Positions 52,959-62,723 are shown, counted from the first letter of the stretch. The stretch is DNA of 64,000 nucleotides from Actinotalea soli (GCF_017565425.1 NZ_JAGEMK010000001.1:620001-684000), one strand, 5' to 3'. Notes: generated by a model not told the origin, from the letters alone. Numbers and translations are program-made.

Positions 52959-55822
52959 GGGGTCTCCTCGGTGATCAGGTTGGTCGAGTCAGGTCGCAGG
53001 CCGCGTCCGGTGGTCCGCTGGGTGCGCAGCACCCAGGCCGCGAGCAGCAGGCCGAAGCCCGTGGCCATGAGCGGGGGTCGGTCCGGCCCGCCGGGGGCCC
53101 CGGGGACCGGGGTCCAGGGCAGCGGCACGACGACGACCTCGGGGTCCTCGAGGCTCACGGGCTCGGTGCAGAGGTTCGTGACCCGGTCGCACTGGCCCCA
53201 GTTGTTGCGCGGCGGGATGTCACCCGCCGAGCCGGCAGAGGTGACGGTGGCACCGTTCACGCCCAGGGCCCGCACGCTCACGCTCACGCTCCCCGGGCCG
53301 ATGAACCCGCCGAGGTGCACGGGCCCGCTGGTGCTGCACGCGATGGGACTACCGACCCCGTCCACGACGAGCTCGCACCCGCCCGTGTGCTCCCGCCACG
53401 ACTGCGGCGGGTTGAGCTCGGCGGACATCGGGATCTCCTCGGCGTACCGATCAGGGGTGCCGGCGTGGACGTGGCTCACGACCACGTCACCGTTCGCAGG
53501 TGGCGGCGGGGGCGGTGCCGGCACGGCGACCGTGGTGCTTGCCGCACCCCCCTCCCCGACCCCGTTGCGGGCCGTGACGGTCACCGTCAGGGTGCCGCCC
53601 GAGGTGCACAGCGGCTGCCCGGCGCAGCCGACCCCGAGGGTGGTCGAGGTCCCGGCGACGGCGGTCGAGCCCGAAGCCCCTCCGCCGGACCAGCTCACCG
53701 TGTACCCCGTGACCGTGGAGCCCTGCCCTGCGGCTCCCGACCAGGAGACGTCGACCGTGACGGCGTCGGCGGTGCGCCCCTGCATCGTCGCCCCGAGCCC
53801 GCCGACGGGCCCGGGCACCCCGGCGACGACGACCTCGTTGCTGGGCTCGGAGCTCGTCACGAGGCCGTCTCGGACGGCCTGCACCACGAAGCGCAGCCCG
53901 GTGCCCGCAGGCAGGTCACGCAGGACGACCGAGGTGGAACCGGCACCGACCGAGGTCGTCGAGCCACCCTGCGGGCCCACGAGGTAGGAGTCCACGGTGC
54001 TCGTCGACGGCGTCCACGAGACCGTGACGGAGCCGTCCTCCCCCGCCACGGCGCCCACTCCCGACGCCGGGGCGGGCGCTTCGGGCGGGCAGGCCGGGGT
54101 CCGGACCGACGTCGCCGGAGCCGGCACCACCTGCGTCCCGGCGACCGCCTCGACGGTCACGGCGACCGTGGTGGCGCAGGCGAGGCTGCGCAGGGTGGCG
54201 CTGGTCGCCGTGCCGGCGACCTCGACGGGGGCCACGCCAGGGGCGCGGACCAGGTATCGCTCAGGGGGCGTCCGTGCACTGCTCCACGACACGGTCGCGT
54301 CGCTGGTGCCGTCGGGCTGCTGGGGGCCGAGCTCGGCGAGGACGCCCTGGGGGGCGAGGATCTCGTCCTCGGGGAGGTCCTCGTCGGGATCGGCGTCCGG
54401 GACGTCCGGGTCGGCTGGTGGGACGGTGCCCTGGCCGGGCGCGTCGGCGTCGGGCCGGCCCCCGCCCCCTGCGCCGGTGCCACCCCCGGTCCCGGACCCG
54501 GTGCCTGGCCGCGTCCCGCCGGTCGTCGGGGGCGTGACCTGCCCCGGGCCCCCGCGCGGCGGCGTGACGTCGCCCGGGCGCGAGGCGTCGCTGCCGGGGT
54601 CGTTGCCCACCGCGCGCTCCGGTGAGGTCGAGCTGGTCTGCCGCGGGGGCGGCATCACGACGGGAGCACCGCCGCTCCCGCTGGCGGGGTCCTGCACCGG
54701 TGCGCCGGACCGTCCGGTGTCGATCTGCCGGCTGCTCCCGTCGGCCTCGACCAGGACCGCGCGGGAGCCGTCCTCGGTGAAGACCACGAGGCGACCGTCG
54801 TCGACGAGCAGCCGCGGGTCGCGTCCGCCCGGGACGATCACGTCGGGCCCGCCGCGGGACCCGTCCGGCCGCAGCACGATCACGCGCCCGGCACCGGTGC
54901 ACGGGACGTACACGCGGCCGGCGAAGACGGCCGGGCTCCCCGGGCGCTCGCAGCCCAGCGCACCGACCTCGACGTCGAGCACACGGTCCCCTGACAGCAT
55001 CACCACGGCCGAGCGTCCTGGCAGGCTGGCCGGGGCGAGGTCGTTCGGTGAGGTCACCGCAGGCAGGACCTCGCCGTCCAGCTGCGGGACGGCGACGGCG
55101 AGATCGCGACCGACCCCGGCCTGGAGCACGGCACCGCCGTCCGGGGCGAAGACCGTGACCCCGCGCTCGTGCGGCACCAGACGCGTCGCAGCGCCCGCCC
55201 CTCGCACCGGGCGGGGCTCGGAGGCCTTCAGCACCTGGGCGTCGCGGTCCCACGTGAGGCTGCGGAGCTCACCGTCCCGGTCGACCACCCACACCTCGCC
55301 CTCGCCGTCGACCACGACGTCCGCGAAGGGCACCGCGCCGCGGTAGGGCGAGGCGAGGTCGCGCAGGGTCAAGGGGTCCACGATCCGCACGACGCCGGTG
55401 GAGGGCGTCACGAGAAAGGCCAGGCCCCCACCCACGAGGACGCGCGAGGGCTCGTCGGTCTGCCGCTGCCCCCCGGCGAGCAGGGTCGACAGGTCGATCG
55501 AGGTGATGGTCCCCGTGCTGGCGTCACCGATCACGAGGTGGCCGTCGCGCTGGCTGATCTCGAGCTCGCTGCCCGGCTCACCGATCTGCAGCCGCCGCTC
55601 GGCGCTCCCTGTCGCAGGGTTGATCTGGACCACCTGACCGGTGGCGTCGTCCGGCAGCCACGTGACCCCGTCGGACATCGACACCACGGTGCTCGCGACA
55701 CCGCTGCCCACGGCGGCGCCGAGCACCAGGGCGGCGCCTGTCACCGCGACGCCCACCTCGGCCAGGCCACGCTGACGATCGGCGCCGCGACCCACCAGTC
55801 GCCTGAGCACCCCACCCTGCAT
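52955..55822 (-). CDS. propeller/fibronectin-III membrane protein of the T7SS operon
   Basis: The 955-residue protein has an N-terminal membrane helix (about 22-44). A repeat-rich region (about 50-400) follows whose GxVxxIDxxT pattern looks like a beta-propeller. Next come a low-complexity Pro/Gly/Thr-rich linker with an acidic stretch, three FN3-like modules (about 540-830), and a C-terminal helix (about 913-935). Most of the chain is therefore outside the membrane, tethered at both ends. It lies between eccC and moxR and may be a structural partner of the secretion ATPase. Confidence 0.8.
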   Translation of the reverse strand: MQGGVLRRLVGRGADRQRGLAEVGVAVTGAALVLGAAVGSGVASTVVSMSDGVTWLPDDATGQVVQINPATGSAERRLQIGEPGSELEISQRDGHLVIGDASTGTITSIDLSTLLAGGQRQTDEPSRVLVGGGLAFLVTPSTGVVRIVDPLTLRDLASPYRGAVPFADVVVDGEGEVWVVDRDGELRSLTWDRDAQVLKASEPRPVRGAGAATRLVPHERGVTVFAPDGGAVLQAGVGRDLAVAVPQLDGEVLPAVTSPNDLAPASLPGRSAVVMLSGDRVLDVEVGALGCERPGSPAVFAGRVYVPCTGAGRVIVLRPDGSRGGPDVIVPGGRDPRLLVDDGRLVVFTEDGSRAVLVEADGSSRQIDTGRSGAPVQDPASGSGGAPVVMPPPRQTSSTSPERAVGNDPGSDASRPGDVTPPRGGPGQVTPPTTGGTRPGTGSGTGGGTGAGGGGRPDADAPGQGTVPPADPDVPDADPDEDLPEDEILAPQGVLAELGPQQPDGTSDATVSWSSARTPPERYLVRAPGVAPVEVAGTATSATLRSLACATTVAVTVEAVAGTQVVPAPATSVRTPACPPEAPAPASGVGAVAGEDGSVTVSWTPSTSTVDSYLVGPQGGSTTSVGAGSTSVVLRDLPAGTGLRFVVQAVRDGLVTSSEPSNEVVVAGVPGPVGGLGATMQGRTADAVTVDVSWSGAAGQGSTVTGYTVSWSGGGASGSTAVAGTSTTLGVGCAGQPLCTSGGTLTVTVTARNGVGEGGAASTTVAVPAPPPPPPANGDVVVSHVHAGTPDRYAEEIPMSAELNPPQSWREHTGGCELVVDGVGSPIACSTSGPVHLGGFIGPGSVSVSVRALGVNGATVTSAGSAGDIPPRNNWGQCDRVTNLCTEPVSLEDPEVVVVPLPWTPVPGAPGGPDRPPLMATGFGLLLAAWVLRTQRTTGRGLRPDSTNLITEETP

Positions 55823-55833
55823 GAACGTCCGGC

Positions 55834-58800
55834 TCAACGGTCCGCCCCCCGCTCGATCGACGGTGATATTACCTGGACCACACGGGTCGTCCCCTGGGTG
55901 ATCACGAGGCCGCGGCCGGTGCCCGTCATCGGCTCGTGGCTGTGCATCGGCACGGTGGCCCCGACGAGGGACCCGTCGGCCATCTCGGGCGCGAGCAGGA
56001 CGGCACGTCGAGCCCGCCGAGCGACCGTCACCGGGCCGGCGACGTGCTGCCGTGCCCGTGCCTCGTCGGCGTCGGTGGCGAGCACCACCGCGGTGCGCCG
56101 GGAGGTCGCCTGCTCGACCACCTGCGCGAGGAGCTCGACGAGGCGACGGTCCTCGCCGCCGCGCTCCCACCCGCGCTCCCACTCGTGCACGTCGTCCAGG
56201 AGCAGCAGGTCCCACGCCTCACCCTCGGGGGCCGGGCCGTTCAGGAGCACCTCGAGGGCTTCCAGCACCTCGGTCTGGTCGCTGAGCGCCTCGACCCCCG
56301 CGGCCGCCCGTGCTCGGGGTCCTACCAGGAGGACGGCGCGGGGCGGCACCGAGGACCGAGCAGCGACCTCGGCGACCCCGAGCAGGAGGGAGGTCCGGCC
56401 GCTGCGGGACCGGCCGCTGACCAGCAGCGGACCTGCGAGGAGCGGGAGCATGACGCCTGCCGCGAGGTCCGCGTCCACCCCGAGGCACACCTCGTCGCGC
56501 TCCGGGGCGGGCACGAGGTCCGCGGGCACGCGCGTCGGCATCGGGGGGATCGCGACCGGCGGCTGGGCCGCGTACCGACCCCGCTCGGTGTCGGCGATCT
56601 CACGCAGCAGTCGCGCCTGGTCGGGGGTGCCCGCCCCCCCGACGGTCGCGACCTGGACCTCGGACCGACCGAGCAGACCTCGACCCGCGGGCGAGCGGTC
56701 GTCGAGGACGTTCGGCGCCACCCCGAGCACCTGGTAGTCGTCCACCGAGGTCATGCGCAGCACGATCCGCTGGCCGAACGAGGTCGCCAAGGAGCTCGGC
56801 AGACCGGCCCGGCGCGGGGTCGTAGCCGTGACGTGGACGCCGCACCGGCGACCGTCCTGCAGGATCGAGGCGAGCTGGTCCACGTGCGCGCGGCGCAACG
56901 GCCCGCCCTGGTCGAGCTGCTCGACCAGGGCACCCAGGTTGTCCACGAGCAGGTGGACCCGCGGCATGACGACGCCGACGGCCGCGAGGGCTGTGAGATC
57001 TGCGACCCCGTGGCGCGCGAGGAGCGCGTTGCGCTCGGCGATGGTGCGGTGCACCATCCGGATCAGGCGCTGCACCCGCTCGGGCTGCTGCTCGACCACG
57101 ACCGAGCCGACCGAGGGCAGCTCCTCGAGCACCCCCAGGCCGCCGCCCGCCGCGTCGATCGCGTACACCAGGCAGGGAGCGGGCTCGTCGGCGAGCGTGG
57201 CGGCCAGGGCCACGGTGCGCAGGAGCTCGGTCTTCCCGCTGCCCGAGGCGCCGTGCGCCAGGAGGTGACCCGCGTGCGCGTAGTCCACGACGAGCGGCGG
57301 CTGCGTCTGCTCGTCGGGCTGGTCTGCGAGGCCGATCGCCAGGCTGCCGGGCGCGGGGGTGCAGCTGCGCACCTCGGGGGAGCTTCCCGGCACCGCCTGC
57401 TCGTCCGACGCCCCGGGCCCCAGCAGGATCGCGCCGCGGTCCCCGCGCAGGATCGGGACCTCCTCGGGCAGGGGCGGCAGCCACGGGCGGGACGGCGCGG
57501 GGAGGCCGGACCGGGCGAAGGCCTCCCCGACCGTCAGGACGAGACGCTCGAGGTCGGACCGCTCGTGCACGCGTCCGGTGCCGGTCGTGACCTCGGCCGT
57601 GGCGCGCGCGCTGAACGGGCGCACCTGCACGGCGCCGTCGGCGTCGGCGAGCCGTGCGTGGGCACCGACCCAGCCCACCTGGACGAGCTCGCGCGTGCCG
57701 TGGCCCGTCCGCCGGAGCCAGGCGCGGCCCGGGGTCCGGCGCGAGAGGACAGCGGCGTCGGGGGCGTCGATCACGTCGGAGGAGTCCTCGGTCGAGGCCA
57801 TCCGCAACGCGATGCGCAGGTCGGTGTTGGCCTTGATCTGCGGGGTCACGACGCCCGCCGGGCGCTGGGTCGCCAGCAGCAGGTGCATCCCCAGCGACCG
57901 TCCGCGCTGCGCGACGTCGACCACGCCGTCGACGAACTCGGGGACCTCGCCGAGCAGGGCGGCGAACTCGTCGACGCAGATCAGCATGCTCGGCGGTGCC
58001 AGGTCAGGCCGGAGCCGCTCGAGGGCGACCAGGTCCTTGGCCCCGTGCTCGGCCAGCAGGTGCTCGCGCGCAGCCAGCTCGGCCCGGAGCGAGACCAGGG
58101 CCCGCTGCACGAGGGCGGGGGTCAGGTCCGTGATGTACCCGACGGTGTGCGGCAGGTCGGCGCACTCGCGGAAGGCCGCACCCCCCTTGTAGTCGACCAG
58201 CAGGAAGGTGATCCGGCTCGGAGGGTTGTTGGTCGCGAGCGAGCAGAGCAGCGTCTGGAGCAGCTCGCTCTTGCCCGAGCCGGTCGTGCCGGCCACGAGA
58301 CCGTGCGGACCGTCCTCGCGCAGGTCGACCGTCACGACACCGTCGGCCCCCGCACCCAGCTGGGCCCGCAGCCCCGAGGCCGTCGTCCACCGGTCGAGCA
58401 CCGCGTTGACGTCGTCGGGGTCGGACAGGTCCGTACCCAGGTCGGGCAGACGCACCGACTCGGGCAGGGCGCTGTCGGGCGGGACGACGGCGGCCTCGTC
58501 GCGGAAGGCCGTGAGGACCCGCGCCGTCTGCCACGCAGCGGCGAGGTCGAGCTCGTCGGTGACCTCGACGACGTCATCTCCCCCGCGGTCACGCCGGCGC
58601 ACCCGCCGGGAGTCCAGGTCGACGAGCAGGTCCGTCGCGGCGGGCACCTGCTCCGGGTCGGCGCCGACCCACAGCAGGTGCACCTGCGCCTCGGGGGCCT
58701 CTCCGGCGACCGCCTCGACGACACGGCGCGGTACGCCCGCGCGGTCGTCCACCACGCAGACGGTGTGTGCCCGGACGGCGTCCTGCGAGACGAGCGCCTC

Positions 58801-60204
58801 CAGCAGCCCGGCGCCGGCCGTGGCGCCGACGGCGACCGGTGGCAGCCCGGCGATGCGGCGGGCCGTGTGAGGCAGCCACCGCAACCAGGTCTCCACGTGC
58901 TCGCTCTCGGGACCGAGGACCGCCGCGATGGTCAGGTCGGTGGGTGAATGGGTCGCGGCCAGGCGCACCAGCAGCGCACGAACCGCCGCGTCGGCCCGGG
59001 CCCGGTCGGCGCAGGTGATCGCGACGAGCCGGTGCGCAGCGAGGGGCACCGGGACCGGCTGGTCGGCGAGCTCGGCCCTGCGCGAGACCTCGCGCAGGGC
59101 GAGCTCACGCTGCGCACGCTCGCCGCCCCGAGCGACGGACGCGGTGACCACGGCCGGCCTGGGCCCCGTGCCGGCACGCACCGACAGGAAGTCCTCGTCC
59201 GCGCGGGTCCGGCCCCAGGTCGACACGTGCCGGGCAAGGACCCGCTCGCGGACCGTGACGAGGTCGGGCTCGTCCTCGACGGCGCGTCCCCGCTGGCGCT
59301 CGGCTGCCGCGTCGAGCTGCTCGAGGGCCTCGTCGACCTCGACCCGCCAGGCCCCGAGCTCGGCGGCGTGCTCGCGAGCCTGCTGACGGCGTGAGACGAC
59401 GTGGTTGAGGCTCATGAGGATCGGGAAGCCGAGCATGAACATGAGGGAGAACGGACTACGACTCATCGCGAACATCGCCCCGCCGAGCAGGGCGGGCATG
59501 AGCATCATCGGCCAGGGGAAGGCCTGCCGGCGGGGGGCCGACGGGGGCGAGGGGATCTCGAGCTCCTCGGCGTCCAGGCGCCCGCCGAAGCGCGGGGGCC
59601 GCAGGACCGCCACCTCCGAGGACGGCAGCGGCGCGTCCCCGCGGTGCACCTCGATCACGGTGCGCCCGAGCTCGATGCGCTCGCCCCAGCCGACGGGCTG
59701 CGCGCGCAGGACGGGGCGGCCACCCACGCGGGTGCCGTGCGCCGAGCCCTCGTCCTGCACCACGACGCCGCCCGCGAGGAGCAGGCGCGCGTGCAGGCGG
59801 GAGACCAGCGGGTCGGAGAGGACAACGGTGGCCGCCGAACCGCGCCCGACGGTGCACGCGTCCCCCTGGAGGTCGATCTCGCGGCCGGCGTCGGGCCCTG
59901 CGACGACCCTGACCCGCGCCCGCGCGGCACGGCGGGGCACGGGACGCTCGAGCCAGTCGGCCGGGACCGAGGCGACAGACAGGACCGCCCCGGTGCGGAG
60001 CGGCGCCTGGGAGAGCTGGAGCTGGGCAGGCCACGGCACACCGTCGGTGGTCGGGGCGAGGAGCACGCCGCTCGAGGGGCCCCCGAGGTGCTCCCCGAGG
60101 GATCGGGCGAGGTCCGCGACACGCGCGTCCTCACGGGCAGAGACCTCGACGTCGACGGCACGCAGCCCGCTCTCCCGGGTGGGCTGGATGCTCAGTCGCC
60201 ACAT
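55834..60204 (-). CDS. EccC/EssC-like T7SS ATPase with FHA domain
   Basis: The 1456-residue protein begins with a small N-terminal domain (1-90). An FHA domain at about 115-185 follows (VGRGS, SRLHA and GSAHGTRV supply the phosphothreonine-binding residues). Two membrane helices lie at about 231-247 and 252-268, then three FtsK/SpoIIIE-type ATPase modules. Module 1 has Walker A GTTGSGKS (639) and B CVDEF. Module 2 has A GASGSGKT (985) and B LLVDN. Module 3 has A GRSRSGRT (1264), where Lys is replaced by Arg. FHA plus three modules is closer to Bacillota EssC than to mycobacterial EccC. AGGAG precedes the ATG. Confidence 0.93.
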   Translation of the reverse strand: MWRLSIQPTRESGLRAVDVEVSAREDARVADLARSLGEHLGGPSSGVLLAPTTDGVPWPAQLQLSQAPLRTGAVLSVASVPADWLERPVPRRAARARVRVVAGPDAGREIDLQGDACTVGRGSAATVVLSDPLVSRLHARLLLAGGVVVQDEGSAHGTRVGGRPVLRAQPVGWGERIELGRTVIEVHRGDAPLPSSEVAVLRPPRFGGRLDAEELEIPSPPSAPRRQAFPWPMMLMPALLGGAMFAMSRSPFSLMFMLGFPILMSLNHVVSRRQQAREHAAELGAWRVEVDEALEQLDAAAERQRGRAVEDEPDLVTVRERVLARHVSTWGRTRADEDFLSVRAGTGPRPAVVTASVARGGERAQRELALREVSRRAELADQPVPVPLAAHRLVAITCADRARADAAVRALLVRLAATHSPTDLTIAAVLGPESEHVETWLRWLPHTARRIAGLPPVAVGATAGAGLLEALVSQDAVRAHTVCVVDDRAGVPRRVVEAVAGEAPEAQVHLLWVGADPEQVPAATDLLVDLDSRRVRRRDRGGDDVVEVTDELDLAAAWQTARVLTAFRDEAAVVPPDSALPESVRLPDLGTDLSDPDDVNAVLDRWTTASGLRAQLGAGADGVVTVDLREDGPHGLVAGTTGSGKSELLQTLLCSLATNNPPSRITFLLVDYKGGAAFRECADLPHTVGYITDLTPALVQRALVSLRAELAAREHLLAEHGAKDLVALERLRPDLAPPSMLICVDEFAALLGEVPEFVDGVVDVAQRGRSLGMHLLLATQRPAGVVTPQIKANTDLRIALRMASTEDSSDVIDAPDAAVLSRRTPGRAWLRRTGHGTRELVQVGWVGAHARLADADGAVQVRPFSARATAEVTTGTGRVHERSDLERLVLTVGEAFARSGLPAPSRPWLPPLPEEVPILRGDRGAILLGPGASDEQAVPGSSPEVRSCTPAPGSLAIGLADQPDEQTQPPLVVDYAHAGHLLAHGASGSGKTELLRTVALAATLADEPAPCLVYAIDAAGGGLGVLEELPSVGSVVVEQQPERVQRLIRMVHRTIAERNALLARHGVADLTALAAVGVVMPRVHLLVDNLGALVEQLDQGGPLRRAHVDQLASILQDGRRCGVHVTATTPRRAGLPSSLATSFGQRIVLRMTSVDDYQVLGVAPNVLDDRSPAGRGLLGRSEVQVATVGGAGTPDQARLLREIADTERGRYAAQPPVAIPPMPTRVPADLVPAPERDEVCLGVDADLAAGVMLPLLAGPLLVSGRSRSGRTSLLLGVAEVAARSSVPPRAVLLVGPRARAAAGVEALSDQTEVLEALEVLLNGPAPEGEAWDLLLLDDVHEWERGWERGGEDRRLVELLAQVVEQATSRRTAVVLATDADEARARQHVAGPVTVARRARRAVLLAPEMADGSLVGATVPMHSHEPMTGTGRGLVITQGTTRVVQVISPSIERGADR

Positions 60205-60340
60205 GCTGGTCTCCTGGGGTCGGGGTGCGGTCGCCGGGGCGGTGCAGCGGCGGGGGTGGTGCGGGGCAGCGGGGTGCAGGGCGGAGGACGAGGCTGGGCC
60301 GGGGCGACCCGCCCAGGACGGCGCGGGTCGCCCCACCGGC

Positions 60341-60607
60341 TCAGCTCGAGGCGAGCTCCTGGTCGTCGGCCTGCTGCGAGAGCGACAGGGCGTTGGCCTG
60401 GAGGGCCTCGACGACACGCTGCAGGGCCGGGACGTACTGGCCGGTCCAGTCGGCGTTGAATCGCTGGGCGTCGGGTCCGTACCAGGGGGTCGCCTGGAGC
60501 TGCTGGGTCAGGCGCGAGGTGATCTGGGTGATCTGGTCGGCGTCGACGTTCATGATGCGGACGAGGTCGCGGGCGGCGTTGATGTCCATGCCGAGGACGT
60601 TGCTCAT
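60341..60607 (-). CDS. WXG100-family protein (EsxA/B-like)
   Basis: The 88-residue protein is predicted to be an alpha-helical hairpin with W-Y-G in TPWYGPDAQRF at the turn (about residue 42), the size and layout of ESX substrates. It lacks a C-terminal YxxxD/E signal. The ATG at 60607 follows AAGGAG; upstream in-frame residues are not family-like. It lies directly upstream of eccC. Confidence 0.9.
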   Translation of the reverse strand: MSNVLGMDINAARDLVRIMNVDADQITQITSRLTQQLQATPWYGPDAQRFNADWTGQYVPALQRVVEALQANALSLSQQADDQELASS

Positions 60608-60671
60608 GGTGCTCTCCTTCGGGTTCGTGACCGGGCCGTGTGCCCGAGCCATCAGTGGTACGGCCGTGCAG

Positions 60672-61169
60672 TCAGGCCTGGACCGGCTCGACGGTGCCGA
60701 GCCGGACGGTGGTGTGCGCGTGGGCCAGGGCCTCGCGCAGGTCGGTGGAGGTCGTGGTCGACCAGGTCGAGACGACGGTGAGGGCGTGGCGGAGGCCGCC
60801 GGGGAGCTCGGGGAGGTCGAGCTGGACGTCCACCCGCTGCTCGACCGGGCTCCCCTCGTGGTGCCGCGTCAGGTCGGCGCGCGCCCGCCCGGGGTCCTCG
60901 CCCCCCTCGGGCCGCGCAACCTGGCCCGGGTACTGGGCGAGCATCGCCTCGAGCACCGCGGCGGCCGTGGTCCCGACCGGGACCAGGTCAGCGGTGACGG
61001 TGAGGTTCGCCACGCCGGTGGACGGGGCGGCCACGGGACGCAGGACCGCGAGGGCACGCGGGGCGGGCTCGGCCGTCCACCCGTCGGGCAGGTCCACGGT
61101 GAAGCGCGGTCCGCCAGGGAGCAGCGGTCCGGGGTGCTCGACCGTGCGGGGCTCGTCGACGGGGCTCAT
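60672..61169 (-). CDS. uncharacterised 165-residue protein of the T7SS operon
   Basis: The protein has no signal peptide. The core FTVDLPDGWTAEP... followed by LTVTADLVPVGTT and VDVQLDLPELPGGLRHALTVVSTW resembles the single-domain LpqN/DUF1795-like fold found near ESX genes. That assignment is by pattern only. The start ATG overlaps the previous gene's stop by four bases, so the two are coupled. Confidence 0.6.
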   Translation of the reverse strand: MSPVDEPRTVEHPGPLLPGGPRFTVDLPDGWTAEPAPRALAVLRPVAAPSTGVANLTVTADLVPVGTTAAAVLEAMLAQYPGQVARPEGGEDPGRARADLTRHHEGSPVEQRVDVQLDLPELPGGLRHALTVVSTWSTTTSTDLREALAHAHTTVRLGTVEPVQA

Positions 61170-62281
61170 CGCGCGGCCTCGCCCTCGGAGGCGCTCCGGA
61201 CGTCGAGGCCGCCACCCTGCTCGGGATCGCCTGCCTCGTCCGCCTCGCGCAGCGCCTCGCCCCGCAGCGCACCCAGGCCCGCGGCGCCGAGGGCCGCGAG
61301 GCCGAGAGGTGCGGCGGCAGCCGCGACGGGGATGCCACCGGCCTCGGCCGCGGCGACCGGCGGCAGCACCGGGCCCTCGCCTGCCCCTGGGCTGGCCGGG
61401 GCTCCCAGCCCCGCCCCCGTGCCGACCGGCGAGGACGGCACGGCGGTCGACGCCACGGGCGGGTCGCCCGGGACGCCGTCCTGCCCCGCGTCGGTCGCGG
61501 CTCCGAGCACCGCGCCGGTCCCGAGCGGTCCAGAGCCACCAGTACCGCTGCCGCCGCCGGACAGGCGGTCCGAGACGGCACCGCCGACCGCCGAGGCGAC
61601 GGTCTCGCCCAGGGTCCCTCCCCCGACCGCGTGGCCCACGGCTCCCCCGACGATGCCGCCGAGGACCTGGCCGGCGGCCGTGCCCGGGTCCCGGACCAGA
61701 CCGGCAGCGATCCCCCCGGCGGAGATGCCGGTGGACGCCCCGCCCACCGCCCCGCCACCGCCGTCGGGCCGGGTCACGGGCCCTTCGGGTGCGGTCACCC
61801 CGGCGCTGCCCCCTGCAGCACCGTTGACGTGGACCGTGACCGAGCCGATCGAGACGGGGGTCACCACCTGGGCGGCACCACCGGCGGACCCGCCCCCCGC
61901 GGAGGGCGGGGTGACGGCCGTGTCGGGGGCCACGAGGACCGGCCCGCGGGCGGCCGAGAGGGCAGGCAGCGTGGTCGGCTGGAACTGGTGGGCCGGGATG
62001 TGGACCGTCGGGGAGTCGGCGCTGACACGCTTCTGGGTCGAGGAGATCAGGGCCAGCACCGACGCGAAGCGACGCAGGTAGCGCGACACGGACTGCACCC
62101 ACGGGATGACGACGCCCCGGAGGTAGCGGGCGAAGGCGATCGCCCAGCCGGTCCAGGACATCGCCTCCATCGCCGCGGCGAGGGCGCGCAGCACCGTCAC
62201 GAGGTTGTCGGCGAAGTCGGCCGAGTCGTTCATCGTGCGGACGATCGAGTCGAGTCCGTCGACGTCAGAGCCCTGGAACAT
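61166..62281 (-). CDS. WXG100 domain with Gly/Ala/Pro-rich tail (PPE/LXG-like)
   Basis: The 371-residue protein has an N-terminal helical hairpin (about 1-90) whose turn contains SWTGWAIAF, a W-x-G motif. A low-complexity tail of Gly, Ala, Ser, Pro and Val follows (about 100-370), with IAAGLVRDPGTAAGQVLGGIVGGAVGHAVG. It is probably a secreted or surface T7SS substrate. It has the P2 promoter motif upstream and GCAGGAGG before the ATG. The tail has no recognisable enzyme domain. Confidence 0.75.
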   Translation of the reverse strand: MFQGSDVDGLDSIVRTMNDSADFADNLVTVLRALAAAMEAMSWTGWAIAFARYLRGVVIPWVQSVSRYLRRFASVLALISSTQKRVSADSPTVHIPAHQFQPTTLPALSAARGPVLVAPDTAVTPPSAGGGSAGGAAQVVTPVSIGSVTVHVNGAAGGSAGVTAPEGPVTRPDGGGGAVGGASTGISAGGIAAGLVRDPGTAAGQVLGGIVGGAVGHAVGGGTLGETVASAVGGAVSDRLSGGGSGTGGSGPLGTGAVLGAATDAGQDGVPGDPPVASTAVPSSPVGTGAGLGAPASPGAGEGPVLPPVAAAEAGGIPVAAAAAPLGLAALGAAGLGALRGEALREADEAGDPEQGGGLDVRSASEGEAAR

Positions 62282-62335
62282 CGGTGCCTCCTGCGAAGGG
62301 GATGGAGCGGCGAGCGGCTGGGGTTGGCGTGATCG

Positions 62336-62388
62336 ACGCTAGGGAGGGCGTGGCACGCGGGGCCAGCGTCCGGGGGGTGGAAGGTTCC
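62336..62388 (-). promoter_or_regulatory. T7SS promoter motif, copy 2
   Basis: On the minus strand GGAACCTTCC (62388-62379) is followed by ACCCCCC. The -10 TAGCGT (62341-62336) starts exactly 41 bases after the first T of TTCC. It precedes the 371-residue protein gene. The -35 region is not consensus-like. Confidence 0.6.
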
Positions 62389-62403
62389 GCCACGAGGCGA
62401 GCC

Positions 62404-62679
62404 TCAGCGGCTCGCCTCCTCCTGCATCTGGGCACGACGGGCGAGCTCGGCGGCGTTCTGCTGGAGGTTCTCGGTCGCAGCCTCGAGCTCGGGGCGCAGG
62501 GCGCCGTCCCACTCGGCGACGAAGCGCTGCGCACCGGGGCCGGTCCAGGTGACCTGGCTGAGGAGGGAGCTGACCGCTCCGACCATGCTCGAGAGATCCC
62601 CTGCACCGGCCTGCATGGCCCGGGCCTGCTCACGGCTGTACTCGGGGTCGATCCCGTGGAACGTGGTCTTGTCGTACAC
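62404..62679 (-). CDS. WXG100-family protein
   Basis: The 91-residue protein has the W-T-G turn in VTWTGPGAQRFVAEW (about residue 43) and helical flanks, as in EsxA/EsxB. The GTG at 62679 follows GAGGAGGA; an ATG at 62718 would add 13 residues but lacks a ribosome binding site. No YxxxD/E tail. It has its own copy of the T7SS promoter motif. Confidence 0.9.
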   Translation of the reverse strand: MYDKTTFHGIDPEYSREQARAMQAGAGDLSSMVGAVSSLLSQVTWTGPGAQRFVAEWDGALRPELEAATENLQQNAAELARRAQMQEEASR

Positions 62680-62723
62680 GTCGGTCCTCCTCGCGTCAGG
62701 CCCCCCGTGCGGGGACATCGGTG

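Noticed and set aside
55936-58947. A 1003-codon frame on the plus strand opposite eccC
   Set aside because: The frame is a shadow: the minus strand carries Walker A and B motifs in register, while this translation is low-complexity Arg/Gly/His without motifs.
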